From contig MLAK01001348.1 of assembly GCA_001839685.1 (NCBI GenBank), positions 77,405 to 141,404 on the forward strand: 64,000 nt of DNA. Direction: 5' to 3'. The stretch comes from Tritrichomonas foetus. Its lineage: Eukaryota; Parabasalia; Tritrichomonadida; Tritrichomonadidae. The notes beneath the pieces are model-generated. The model searched no databases. It was not told where the DNA came from and saw only the letters and a program-made list of their open reading frames with translations. The position numbers and the translations under genes are program-made. Shown in pieces: positions 38,101 to 48,100 of the stretch; within the stretch, counting starts at the first letter, position 1; each line of letters opens with the position of its first letter.

Positions 38101-41100
38101 AACCAGATAATCCATTGATTTTAGTATATCATTTGATAAAGCAAGATCTGCTTGGTTCAACAAGTTATTAAATTGTTTAGATAAATGGTTAAAATTAACA
38201 TCATCAGAAAGAACAAGTGGAAGCAAACTATCAATTTTCCTTAAATTTGCATACGTCATAAATACGGCAGGAAGGGTTTTAAGTTGTGAAAGTGTCGAAG
38301 TATCTGTTTGTGAGATCAAATCTACTAATTGTTGATGATATATTGTGTGAGGTGGTATTTTCATTAATGACTTGGATATTTCTTCAAGAATTGCTGCTGC
38401 TTGGCACGATGACATTATTAAAATATCCTGATAATGTTTATGAGAGGATTTTCTATTACCATCGATCATTGCTAGACATCTTAAGCTATCATATAATAGT
38501 GTTTTACTGCTATTCTGGAATGTATTAACATAGATTGCTCTGGAGGCAGTGTTGATGTGTGGTGGAAGTGATATAGAAAAGTCTTCCAATTTCTCAAATA
38601 TTTGTGTGATTAACTCATTAATTTTATCATTTTGTTTGCCATCTTCTTCATTGAAGCCATTTAATATCTCATCAAACATTTGCACTATTTCATTTGGTGA
38701 TAAAACTGGTAATTTTACCAATAATGATTCCGTAATCATAATCTTTTTATGTTCAAGAGATGTAAATTTCATCAAATTTTTATATAATGAAATTGAGTGT
38801 CCACTAACTCCAATACTATTAAGTATTGTCAATAGTGATGGAATATTATCTCCAAGAAATTGATATACTTTATCACAATGCTTTTGAAGTTGTGAAGGTT
38901 TCATTGAAGAAACATCATCAGGTAGAAGGTTGATTAAGTCAGATGTTCCACGGAGAAATTCTGCAAGTGGCTGATTAAGTGATATTATAGGATCATCCAA
39001 AATAGATAGAAACTCATTTCTAATGTTTCTCAAATCAGGTACAACGGTATTTCTATAAAGTTGTGCCGACTTTTTAGTCATATGATGCTGATCAAATCGT
39101 TTAATAACAATTGAAACATTAGTTGCAAGTGCATCACATGATTCTATTAATGAAGTATCACTCATAATTGGATGAAGAAGCCTTACATTTTCATTAATTA
39201 CTTCAAGTGTTAATTGGATGTCTCGACAGAATTTTTCGATAAATGATTCAAGAATATCTTTATTTTGATTTAACAGTTCAAAATTATTTTGGAAGAATAA
39301 TCCTAATTCAGTAATTAATGTGGTCAACTTTCCACTTCTTCGTACTATTAAATGCGGTAATAGTTGATCATTAAATACAGATGCTAAAATTTCAAATTGC
39401 TCCATTATTACTTCACCGAGTTCTTGAATTTCTTCAGCAATTGAAACTTCAAGTTTTTGCCACGTTAATGATATCGTAATAAGTTCTGGGAATTGCCTGG
39501 TTAAATTGACATTATCGTCAAGAAGGGATAAAACCTGATTCATTATATTATAGTTATCGATATCTGTGTTTTTGAAGTTTTCAGGAATGTTTGGGCACAT
39601 TCGAAGAACTAATAGCATTATTTTCTTTAAAACAATGATTATTTCTTCTGTATAATTATGCTCATTAACAATTGGCATTATATTTTCAATAAGATCTTGA
39701 AATCCAGCATCCCAAATATATGCAATTTCTCTAATACTGTCGGGAAATGAATTTTTATGATTTAACATTTGATGGAAATCATTCATACTCTCTACCATAT
39801 CCATTAATAACGATTCCAGTAATGCTGGTGTTGGTTTTTCCCCACGAATAATTTTCTCGTTTTCATTTTGAAGATTATCAACTTTTTCTGTTACTTCTTT
39901 AGAGCCAGTAAATACAGGGTTATTAGCTCTTGCATATATTCCATCAAGATATTTATCAATTGACATTACAATATCTTCGATTTTGTGCGAAGGAGTCTTG
40001 GATTCTTTTGATATTTCACCAATAAATCGCAAAAATTTCATTGATTCGAGATTTAAGAGTTCTTCAATGTCAGGACTCACACCAATTGCCAGATTCTTAA
40101 TTATAGCAACCAAACTAATCAATGATTTTCGATATTCAAGCACAGATTGAGGAGTCATTAGTTTTCGATAAGGATGAATATTTAATTTATTAATTGATAC
40201 AAGAAAGGTATTTACACTAATCATAGATTGACAAAGACACTTCTTCAAAATATGATTCATGTTGAAATTATCAATATCTCTAGTTTTCGCAATCATATTT
40301 GCCTCAGTTACCTTAAGATTATTAATTAATTTCAGAATTGGTAATAAAATTGAATATGTATAAGGATTTTTCATGAAGTTTGGTCGTTGCATCGAAAATT
40401 CTACAAATAGTTTCTGGAGTACACAAATCCTTTTCTTTAGATCACCAATTATTTCATCTTCTATCGATATATTAGGCATTTCAAACATTGTCAAATACAT
40501 ATTTATAAGTAATGCAATATCATAATGCATTTGGTTCATCTTTATAATATGTTCACATCGTTCAAATTCGTCTGTAATATATGGGTTTCCCAATGCTTGG
40601 GTAATGCTTGGTGATAATAGTTCTATAATTAATGGAATAGTTCGATGATCTCCAATTGATAGATATTTATCAATTGTTTGAATATATCTCAAAGTTATCA
40701 ACATAAATTCGTGAAGAGGTTGAAGAATTCTTCCATCTGTTGGTGACAATACCAATTTTGCATATAACTCTTTCATCTTATCAACCGTTAATTGAATCCT
40801 ATCGATCCATTGCTGATCGATATGTTTTTCGGTCATCGCTTTTATGATCGCATTCAATGACTTAATACATGTATCAACTCTTGGTGGATTACAGTTATTA
40901 GGAGTTAATGTGAACAAGGAATTATCTATTGCTTCAAAGAAATTTGAAAATTGATTTGATGCATCAACAATTGATGAATAAGGTGATATTTCTTGAAAAA
41001 GTTCATACATTCGATATTTTGATTCATGTAAAGACTGGAGGGATTTACATCGAATATCTTCATCTGATGGGTTCCTTTGAAGTAGTTTAAAATTACTTAA

Positions 41101-43494
41101 TAATATATTTTGCTGGCTTAAAATATATTCCAAAGAAGAATCAAGTTTTTCACTTAATTCAGAATTATTCTTTGAAAAATCATACATTGATAATGAACGA
41201 ATTGTTTGTTCCATATCCTGCAAAGCATTCATTGCATAAAACATGTAAGTGAGTGTACCAGGAAATAGTTTAACACCAACAACTTCACCAGTGTCAAGAA
41301 AGCAAATATGGAGAATATGAAAAAGTTTGTGAACTTGGTGAATTCTAGCTTTAATTTCTTCAGAAATATCTTCACTTAAGAATTCAGATTTTAAAATTTC
41401 TGAAATAAAACTATTGATTTGCTTAAATGATTCAGTAGCTTCATTGAATTTTGAAATAGTAGCCAGCTTTGAATCATTTTGAGAAATAATAAGTGAATTT
41501 GCCAGTTCTTGTAACTTTAAATAACATTCAACAGAGGGATTTAACCCAAAATAACAATTAATATCTTTCAATTTACATATAATATCCCTTTTTTGAAAAA
41601 CATAATTATGAAATTCATTTAGAGCATTTAGAAGAGCAAGAAGAGTCATTTGTCCTCGGGTTATATATTTTTGAGCATTATCTTCTAATTGTTCAAGTGG
41701 ATCCAATTTCTCAATTTCTGAAGATACTTTCGCTTTTATTGATGGAAGCTTTTCAACAATTTTGTTTAAATTTTCCACAATTTCTTTTGACATTTCTGAA
41801 ATTCCTCTTCCTTTTGAATCATTTACTTTTGCTTCATCATATAGCTTTTGAAGAAAAGATCTTGCTTCTTCCATAATAGTCTGAAAATCACCCTGAGGAA
41901 AAAGTTGTGGAATACTCATAGAAAAGTCTAATGCAGTTTGAAGTAAAAATATGCAGTCCTTTATATGAAGATGATAAACACTTCCTCTGATGGCAATTAC
42001 ATCATCTTCGAATATTTTTAATTTTCGAATTACCACTTCACCAGAAATATGTGGAAAAGATAACAACGGCATATAATTATACAACAGTTTTCCAAAATCA
42101 TTATTTTTTGGTACAATATCTAAGAGCTCATTTAATTCATCAAACTGTGAGATATCATCTTTTTGACATTCTTCTTTGGTTGTAACAATTTTAAGTCCAT
42201 GTTTAGAGAAATCAACATCTTCCTTTTCTTTCATTTCTTTGATGAAGATTTCAATTGCATTTTCTGCATCAATTAAGGTATTATATTGACCTGCAACTAA
42301 TTCAATATCTTGATCTTGAAGACCATTTGCTTTATCTTTTCTTTTCTGGGCAATTTTCTGATAATGTTTTTCAAGGATTGCTATATTTCCGCGAACTAAT
42401 GAGAATACCCATTCAATTCTTGGTATTGATAGTAAAAGTGTTTGTGTATCATTTTGCCCTTTTGGACCAGAGTATTTTATGGTAATTCTCTTTTTATGAA
42501 CTGAAAATGAAAGAATGTTGAGAATTCTAACATTTTCAATGTCTTTAGATTCTGTCAAATCCATAACTCTTATTCCTCTTGGGCCAATTTGAATTAAGCA
42601 TTTTGTTTTATATCCTTTCGAATTTACTATTGAGCCTTTATGAATTTCAGTTCCATAGTTTTTCAAAACACGAACTGCTAATATGAATTTCTGCATTGCT
42701 ACAAGTTTATCTAATTGTTCCATTTCTAGTAAATTCTGTATTAAATCTTTTTTAAAGTGCTTTAGCTTGATTTTTGCAGATGGTGGTAATAAACATTTTA
42801 AATCTGGCATTTCTGGAATCATTTTAATAAATTCTTTTGCTTCTTCTATAGATTTTGCATTTGCATAGATCAAAAGGCTCGCTATATTTAAAGCTTCTCC
42901 TTTATTTACTTGACATGGACCTTTTAAGTAGTGATTTCGAATGTCTCTAAATACATGAAGACATTGATCATAATCATCAAATTCATCAACAAATACCATA
43001 AAATATCTTCGTTTGAATAATAGTCTTTTGTAATCACTTGCCTGCTCAGCTATGGATAAGTATGAATCAAGAGGGGAAATTTCTCCAACATCATTATACT
43101 TCCATAATGCATATTGATCTGGCTGGCAATGAAAGTGCAATTTTTCAGCGATTAAATTGAGTAGATCATAAATAGGAGCAGTTAATTTAAGCATAATAGT
43201 ACGTGCAAAATCTTGTTCAGTTGTGATTTTGACAGGGGTCTGTTCTTTGACAACAATCAAATGTGAATGATTTGGAGCATTCATGTTTTTGAAAGGTTGC
43301 GAAAAATCGACAAGTTTATATGAACTGTCACTCATTTTAACAAACAATTTATATGGCCCTGGTTCGTTAATGCGAAGACATTCAAGTGCATCATAAAGAA
43401 TGTCTTCTCCTTTTTTATTGAGATTATAAGTGCATGATTTACTTCGTTCTGAATCGATATGGCGAGATGTGCGAAGCTCAATTTGATGGCTCAT
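35146..43494 (-). CDS. Talin-like FERM protein, 2,782 aa
   Basis: ATG at 43494, single open frame of 8.3 kb. Residues about 1-400 form a FERM head: two ubiquitin-like lobes (about 20-90 and 100-165), an acyl-CoA-binding-like helical lobe (about 170-285) and a PH/PTB-like lobe (about 290-385, with GSIVNSKGYKTKCLIQIGPR and the terminal WVFSLVRGNIAILEKH helix). The rest is almost entirely helical without strong heptads, as expected for talin rod bundles. A Lys/Arg/Glu-rich helix (about 2,700-2,740) precedes a final LELESKIIQARMAVEHQ helix that resembles the last block of the I/LWEQ (THATCH) actin-binding module. The length is close to that of animal talins (about 2,540). It probably links membrane to actin in the amoeboid, adherent cell. 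The FERM call is strong; talin orthology is likely; the I/LWEQ end is tentative. Confidence 0.82.
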   Translation of the reverse strand: MSHQIELRTSRHIDSERSKSCTYNLNKKGEDILYDALECLRINEPGPYKLFVKMSDSSYKLVDFSQPFKNMNAPNHSHLIVVKEQTPVKITTEQDFARTIMLKLTAPIYDLLNLIAEKLHFHCQPDQYALWKYNDVGEISPLDSYLSIAEQASDYKRLLFKRRYFMVFVDEFDDYDQCLHVFRDIRNHYLKGPCQVNKGEALNIASLLIYANAKSIEEAKEFIKMIPEMPDLKCLLPPSAKIKLKHFKKDLIQNLLEMEQLDKLVAMQKFILAVRVLKNYGTEIHKGSIVNSKGYKTKCLIQIGPRGIRVMDLTESKDIENVRILNILSFSVHKKRITIKYSGPKGQNDTQTLLLSIPRIEWVFSLVRGNIAILEKHYQKIAQKRKDKANGLQDQDIELVAGQYNTLIDAENAIEIFIKEMKEKEDVDFSKHGLKIVTTKEECQKDDISQFDELNELLDIVPKNNDFGKLLYNYMPLLSFPHISGEVVIRKLKIFEDDVIAIRGSVYHLHIKDCIFLLQTALDFSMSIPQLFPQGDFQTIMEEARSFLQKLYDEAKVNDSKGRGISEMSKEIVENLNKIVEKLPSIKAKVSSEIEKLDPLEQLEDNAQKYITRGQMTLLALLNALNEFHNYVFQKRDIICKLKDINCYFGLNPSVECYLKLQELANSLIISQNDSKLATISKFNEATESFKQINSFISEILKSEFLSEDISEEIKARIHQVHKLFHILHICFLDTGEVVGVKLFPGTLTYMFYAMNALQDMEQTIRSLSMYDFSKNNSELSEKLDSSLEYILSQQNILLSNFKLLQRNPSDEDIRCKSLQSLHESKYRMYELFQEISPYSSIVDASNQFSNFFEAIDNSLFTLTPNNCNPPRVDTCIKSLNAIIKAMTEKHIDQQWIDRIQLTVDKMKELYAKLVLSPTDGRILQPLHEFMLITLRYIQTIDKYLSIGDHRTIPLIIELLSPSITQALGNPYITDEFERCEHIIKMNQMHYDIALLINMYLTMFEMPNISIEDEIIGDLKKRICVLQKLFVEFSMQRPNFMKNPYTYSILLPILKLINNLKVTEANMIAKTRDIDNFNMNHILKKCLCQSMISVNTFLVSINKLNIHPYRKLMTPQSVLEYRKSLISLVAIIKNLAIGVSPDIEELLNLESMKFLRFIGEISKESKTPSHKIEDIVMSIDKYLDGIYARANNPVFTGSKEVTEKVDNLQNENEKIIRGEKPTPALLESLLMDMVESMNDFHQMLNHKNSFPDSIREIAYIWDAGFQDLIENIMPIVNEHNYTEEIIIVLKKIMLLVLRMCPNIPENFKNTDIDNYNIMNQVLSLLDDNVNLTRQFPELITISLTWQKLEVSIAEEIQELGEVIMEQFEILASVFNDQLLPHLIVRRSGKLTTLITELGLFFQNNFELLNQNKDILESFIEKFCRDIQLTLEVINENVRLLHPIMSDTSLIESCDALATNVSIVIKRFDQHHMTKKSAQLYRNTVVPDLRNIRNEFLSILDDPIISLNQPLAEFLRGTSDLINLLPDDVSSMKPSQLQKHCDKVYQFLGDNIPSLLTILNSIGVSGHSISLYKNLMKFTSLEHKKIMITESLLVKLPVLSPNEIVQMFDEILNGFNEEDGKQNDKINELITQIFEKLEDFSISLPPHINTASRAIYVNTFQNSSKTLLYDSLRCLAMIDGNRKSSHKHYQDILIMSSCQAAAILEEISKSLMKIPPHTIYHQQLVDLISQTDTSTLSQLKTLPAVFMTYANLRKIDSLLPLVLSDDVNFNHLSKQFNNLLNQADLALSNDILKSMDYLVNCLEIQGIYEDFVQEASDLLQHTTRGLTFNLDIMSKLSNLFIIFESQASNEINHLAARFDKMDDAKYYINNINQYKPILSQWITPTASTSETLLKTSIQSNVSSLLYSLTLCKNLIHSNPNKIPFNFSIPRSQIDQIIAHIAIAQKQGINVDKYLPLSSRLAEILPIIDKSCDQLFIKSANEKSIVSLSQSIPELIDIIKGLQQLVGPIDIIQNNDNNLKEEEEEEIEQIPELTEPEEKIEIDTFELVLSVYKTINSLNYTNDEEIKNINEIILSFCHDIETLPDLEPLREFSMKIKEYLDNKQYQNIANLKTELAQYLVDRINWQSNIINNIPLGDINDSFIDKQRELNELSLNYINSSSKSNDLQKLSKIAADTQSLTVCSYKYYSLIPSNLYMDLYQTSIQMWGSLLELFGDPTNISIKRSFRSIARLMAGLSYLVEDASFLQNENENTNLNNISEFNRKKVNLLAAICLMYQNTAIIISLFSSSPIYEVYQIALTKSLPPLHQTMSEINDISNQILKLNSLQKVGEKYQTHLKVVEESFVKFSHSFKEPKSLKSLIEIVQCLHTSLNQIAKISSELNDVVVQVPDTNSASKLPKRILLPSLSNVQKLTSSEAFALLEKVFNELSNEHNRIRKCLFDSSDVKNDEIVETTLNFLKIGEEFVKAIFQTSNSTINISIQEDLASSASLLISSFDNFNKSVKSRLLLKSNWVDEANLSLNLILEESKKIFMLGQKNVELEDEDKKKKDDADRQIQIKFDEAATPIKLARSELDSLLLSLNELSESLNRDWATDICKLGVNSTNALSKIIIYTSDHPSEILTSVDSLVQTSHEIFDSIKVFINSIHNISQCQLSDIEEAVINSVSLLNSITQSLNSHYAPKSADSQILNETILEIIKGLENIKKTMEETIRKRNERIEASKKRQEEIAARKKEAEERRKNAPKVESNVRAPGKTHEQLMKRLELESKIIQARMAVEHQKNKLASL

Positions 43495-44296
43495 TCGTTA
43501 AAAAAAATGAAAATCAAAATTGTGAATTGAATGTAATCTATCAAAATTGTGAGGAATGATATCAATGATTACGGGAACAGATAGAAAAAGTGGCAGATGA
43601 TATCATCTCATGCTGTTGTAAAGTATATAAACAGTCATTCTCAAAATGTGAAGAAAAATTTCAAGTTGATGAATATTGCAATTGAAATTAATATGTCAGA
43701 GATGATATATATTTATATATTGCGACCATAATCAAGAAACGAATTAGCTTTAACTATCATTTCTCATGGTTACAACCACAATTGTAGTTGACCATTTCTA
43801 AACTGAATTTTTGTATTTCACATGAAGCGAGTACATAGTATCAAATTTAGCAATAACAGAAAGGTATAAAATTTCCGAAAATAGTATTTCCCATTGAGTT
43901 CACCATCGATGAAAATCATTTGATTTTGCACTTTTCGCGATCGACCAAAAATTCCCACAAAAAGTTTTGAAGTACTCAAGAAACACTATACAAGGTTTAC
44001 ATGAAAAGATGCAGAAATGAAACTGAGATTAAATCTATGTTTGATAGATAAAGAAATGATTTCCCGCTTTCAAAGATTTTATTTTTCCCATATTTTGAAT
44101 ATCTCAAAATTCACTCATTTTTGAAGATTTCATCATCCTGGTCAAAATACAGAGCAAGGTGATGCATTATTTTTTTAAACCCAGCAAATAAAAAATAATT
44201 CTTATTAATATTTTTTTTATTTTAGTTGTAAAATATTCTCTTTCAAATTTCGTCGGTTTTGGCCAGACTATCGAATTGACACTCTTCAAAAACTAC
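43495..44296. other. Intergenic, no gene supported
   Basis: About 800 bp. Holds the initiator-like site, an AGAAAAAGTGG motif near 43590, and ATTCCCACAAAAAGT near 43951, shared with the spacer before the giant coiled-coil gene. Otherwise nothing. Confidence 0.5.
43506..43510 (-). promoter_or_regulatory. Initiator-like TCATT of talin-like gene
   Basis: The gene strand reads TTTTCATTTTTTTT 15 bases before the ATG at 43494. This is a good fit to TCA(+1)Y(T/A) at the usual distance. Confidence 0.45.
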
Positions 44297-44584
44297 TCAA
44301 GCGGAAGGAATGAGTTTTTCGAGGCTTCTCTTCAGATGGAGAATTCTATAATCTCTCTGTTCGACTGTTGTTGTGAGTCCTTCGACTTTCTCCTTGAGGG
44401 CCGCATTTTCCTGGATGAGGGCTTGAGCAGCAATGAGATCGTCACCGGTTAATTTGGCAAGAAATGGATAATCGCTTGCATCGACTTTAACTGAAGCTCC
44501 ACTGGCATTTCCAGTGCGGACGGCTGCTTCTAGGACTGAGATTCTGGCTGTAAGTTCGGCAATTTTGGCGGAAGCGTCGGACAT
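44297..44584 (-). CDS. Small coiled-coil protein, 95 aa
   Basis: ATG at 44584. The product is nearly all helix: an N-terminal heptad segment (residues 5-22, IAELTARISVLEAA), a Gly/Ser-containing break (24-40), a short helix-prone middle, then a second heptad segment (55-92) ending before a Pro-Ser-Ala tail. It has no Cys and few aromatic residues. Codon use is distinctly richer in GC than most genes here (GCC, CTC, GAC, GTC), as expected of a strongly expressed gene. Likely a small structural or adaptor protein that dimerises through its coil. I do not recognise the family. Confidence 0.8.
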   Translation of the reverse strand: MSDASAKIAELTARISVLEAAVRTGNASGASVKVDASDYPFLAKLTGDDLIAAQALIQENAALKEKVEGLTTTVEQRDYRILHLKRSLEKLIPSA

Positions 44585-45155
44585 TCTATCGATTTAAAAA
44601 AATTGAAGTCTAAATGGTTGACCGATCTCATTAAACGGTCTCCTTTGTTTTTTGTGAGCATATTTGTTCCTTTAATGTGAAATTCTATTGGAAATTGATA
44701 TCTCATTCAAAATTGAATTCCAAAATGTTCTTAAATGTCCTTTTTCAAAGTATATACAGCCATTTATGCACATTCAAAATATACCATAATGCCATCATTA
44801 TGCATGAAAAAGTTGAATATTCGAAAGCTTTCAAAAGGTTGAAAGTTTTTTTTGAATAGTAATTCAGCCAAAATTTCATTCCAACTTTAAAGGGTTAGAA
44901 ATCCTCTAAACAAAACTTTGAGGTTATTATACATATTGTAAAATACAAATGAATAAAGAAAATTTCAATAAAAAATGTTTTGAAATATAAAAAGTTCGTC
45001 CGGATAATCAAAAAAATAGTAATGAATCATTACTAATGATTTAATAATAATAATAATAATAAAAATAAATAAATTGATAAAGTTATACAAACAATTATTT
45101 TACGCATATGTGTAAACAATTCTATACAATTAAAAAATTGTAAGAAAAAGTGTAA
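44585..45155. other. Intergenic, no gene supported
   Basis: About 570 bp. AT-rich with a (TAA)n-like stretch near 45040-45065. The plus frame at 44677-44859 is not convincing. Confidence 0.5.
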
Positions 45156-48100
45156 TCACCAAAGTGGTTTCCATCCATGATAAAGGTGAGCCATGTGGTA
45201 GAGGTCTGTCGCTGATTGTATCAATCCACTCACTTGTTCTTCCTGTGTGAGGCGATGACCAGTTTCCTTTTCTTCATTGAAGTCATTTCCATTTATTTTA
45301 TCGCAAATTCGTTCAAAAAGTTTGTTAATATTTTCTTCTTGTTCATCTTTGGCATTCTTCCGATTCGCTTTTACACCAACACTACTTTGTCCAACACTAC
45401 CAGAACCAGTGGTAATATTGATATTATTATTTTTGTTATTGTTATTATTATAATTGTTATTGTTATTGCTATTATTGTTTGAGATTTTAGTCAAATGATT
45501 TGATGTTTCATTGTTTTTATTGTTTTTGTTGGAATTATTAAAAGTGATAACAATACCATTTGAATTATTATTGTTGTTGTTGTTAGTTGTAGTGGTAGTA
45601 CTCATATCAGTACTAGAAGTTGAATTAACATTGGATTTAATAGTTGTTGGGTTGTTGGTGTTTTCGGGTGTGCATGAAAGGTTAATATTAGGTTGTTGTT
45701 TTCCAACATTTACAATTGGTGCATGTGCGAAGATTTCAAGGGAACTCATAACATCTTCTCTTCTACTCCGAACAAGACCAATCATGTCCATGCATGATTT
45801 CCTAAAAGATCCATCAATTCCACTTGGTCCAAATGCTTTAATCATGAATCTGGTAAGTCGGAATGGAATTAATTCTGGAAACCTAACTCTATCTCTTGCA
45901 AATTCGAAACAATCACCAAAATCAACATGAATAACACTACCTGTGAATTTATGAATCATTATATTTGATGGATGACGATCACCAAGTCCAATAATGTAAC
46001 CAACAACACTCATTAAAGCAGAAGTTTTAGAAAATGTAGAAATCCTTTTAACCCAACTTTCTGCATTTGGTGCTTTCAGCCACATAATATCAGCGAGAGC
46101 GTCATCTGGTGTTTCTTTAATAACTTCACGAAGTGTTTCTAGTCTCTGAATTGGTCTTAAATTGTCAAACTTTTGTATTGTTCGGGCAATCATTGATCGA
46201 GCTTCAATGTCAACTGGTAAACCTCTTGTTGCTCTATATTCACGGATTAGCTTGAACATTGTGTCACTGCCAGGTATCCATTGGATCACTCCAACAGAAG
46301 GAGACAGGGGCATTATAAAGTTGGTGACAATTTTTGGCATTGATGAAGGAATAAAAGTATTTATTAATGAGAATAATTGAACAACACTCTGATCTAATCG
46401 TAAATCTTCATGTCCTTTCAATAAATACCAAAACTCACGACCATCTTTGCCAATAATTGCAAATCTTTTCGGTCGCTGCTTTGATGGAAAAACATCCATA
46501 GATGCAGCAAATTTAGAAATTGTATTAATACTATCTTTCGGAGCTGTTGGATCATATGTTCCTGGTACGGCTATATTTACATTTCTTATGTCAGAAAGCA
46601 GTGGTGCAACAAAACGAGTCGGAATTGATGACATTCCATCAATGTCACTTTTCATTGCAGCACACATTGAACGATATTCAGGCCATAAAGATTCAATGTG
46701 TCTTCTATTCTTTGAAGTAAAGAATCTTCTGAATGCTGGTGCTAATGCTGCTATTCTTTCAGCATATAAGCGATTAAAAAGCAAATCAGAGTCACTTTTC
46801 TGACTTTTGATGTTTGAAAAAAGTCGTTCAAATGTGTTTTTCATTTCTTCTAGATTTCCTTGCTTATATAGTTCATTTATACTGTTTAATGCATCAAGCC
46901 ATTGTTCAGTTTTTGTCATGCATGCATATAAAAGCCCAGCATAAATAATTAAAGCATTTTGATATGTTTCAGGTTGTCTTTTTTGGAAATCTGATAACAT
47001 TTTCATGCAAATTTCTTTTGCGCCGGGTTGGAATTCTTGTGCAAACAATAATGGAATGATGACTAAATGATGATGTTTCGCAAGTGCATTTTTAATTGTG
47101 ATGTGTGCAAAATTTGCTAATCTTTGATTGGTATTTGATAATTGTGAGAAAAGTTGTGGAATTAATGGAAGCCATAATTCAAGTTTTAGTTTTTTCATGT
47201 CATTTTCAACAGCATCCATAACTTTTGAGAATTTCCCGGCTCGGAAGAAAATTGAAGATAATTGCATCATTTCTGAAATACCTTTAGCACTAGAAATAAA
47301 TCCTTTTATTGCATTTATTGCATGTTCCATTCTATCACCTTCTTTAATATTATATAATCGTAATTGTGTATAAGAAAAGAATAATTTGGCTTTACGATGC
47401 GTTTCCATAATCGATTCACAAATACTTGCAGCTTTACAAAGTGTTTCTCCTTCATTATCACTACATTTGGCTCTAACTATCCATCTTGCTTGTGTAATTA
47501 ATGCACGTTCATAAAGAATTTTAATTGAATCATCATCAATATGATTATTATTTAGAAGAATTTGAGGCTTAAGATGATTCTCTATTAAGTTGTTTAAAAT
47601 ATCAATTGCTTTATCTTTATCTTGTCTTTTCCAAAGTGATACACAATGCTCAAATATTACTGATACGTTGGAAGAATTCAATTCAAAGTTCGGAAAGTAT
47701 AAATTAAAGAAATGATCATGTAAAGTCCACTCACCTGAATTTCGTGAGAGTTTCAACAATGTTAAAATTTCATTTTGGGCATTCTCTTTACCAAGTAAAT
47801 TAATTCTCATCATTAAAAGAGGCTGTATCTGTTGGAAAGTTAAATGTGCATTATTTGTCCGTAATTTCCATTTTTCTTCAAGGCAAATTGCATTTGTATT
47901 TGAATCACTTGCTTCATAAAGTTCGACAAGCTGTTGTGCCTGAACAATGAAAGGAACCAGACTTGAAAACCCATGTGGGAAGAGTGGTCCTGCATTCATT
48001 CCAAGTGATTCAAATCCAGATAAAACTAATTCTTTATATGGTAAATTGCGTGCACGATTTGCTAAGCATTGAACTACAATAGAATCGACACAATCTGAAG

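Noticed and set aside
36128..42868. Plus-strand frames within the talin-like gene
   Set aside because: All are short, antisense to a continuous 2,782-codon gene and without coding features.
45216..45930. Hydrophobic Ile/Val/Leu-rich plus-strand frames opposite TOR
   Set aside because: Antisense to the Asn/Thr-rich insertion, whose AAT/ACC codons read as ATT/GGT on the other strand; an artefact of low complexity.
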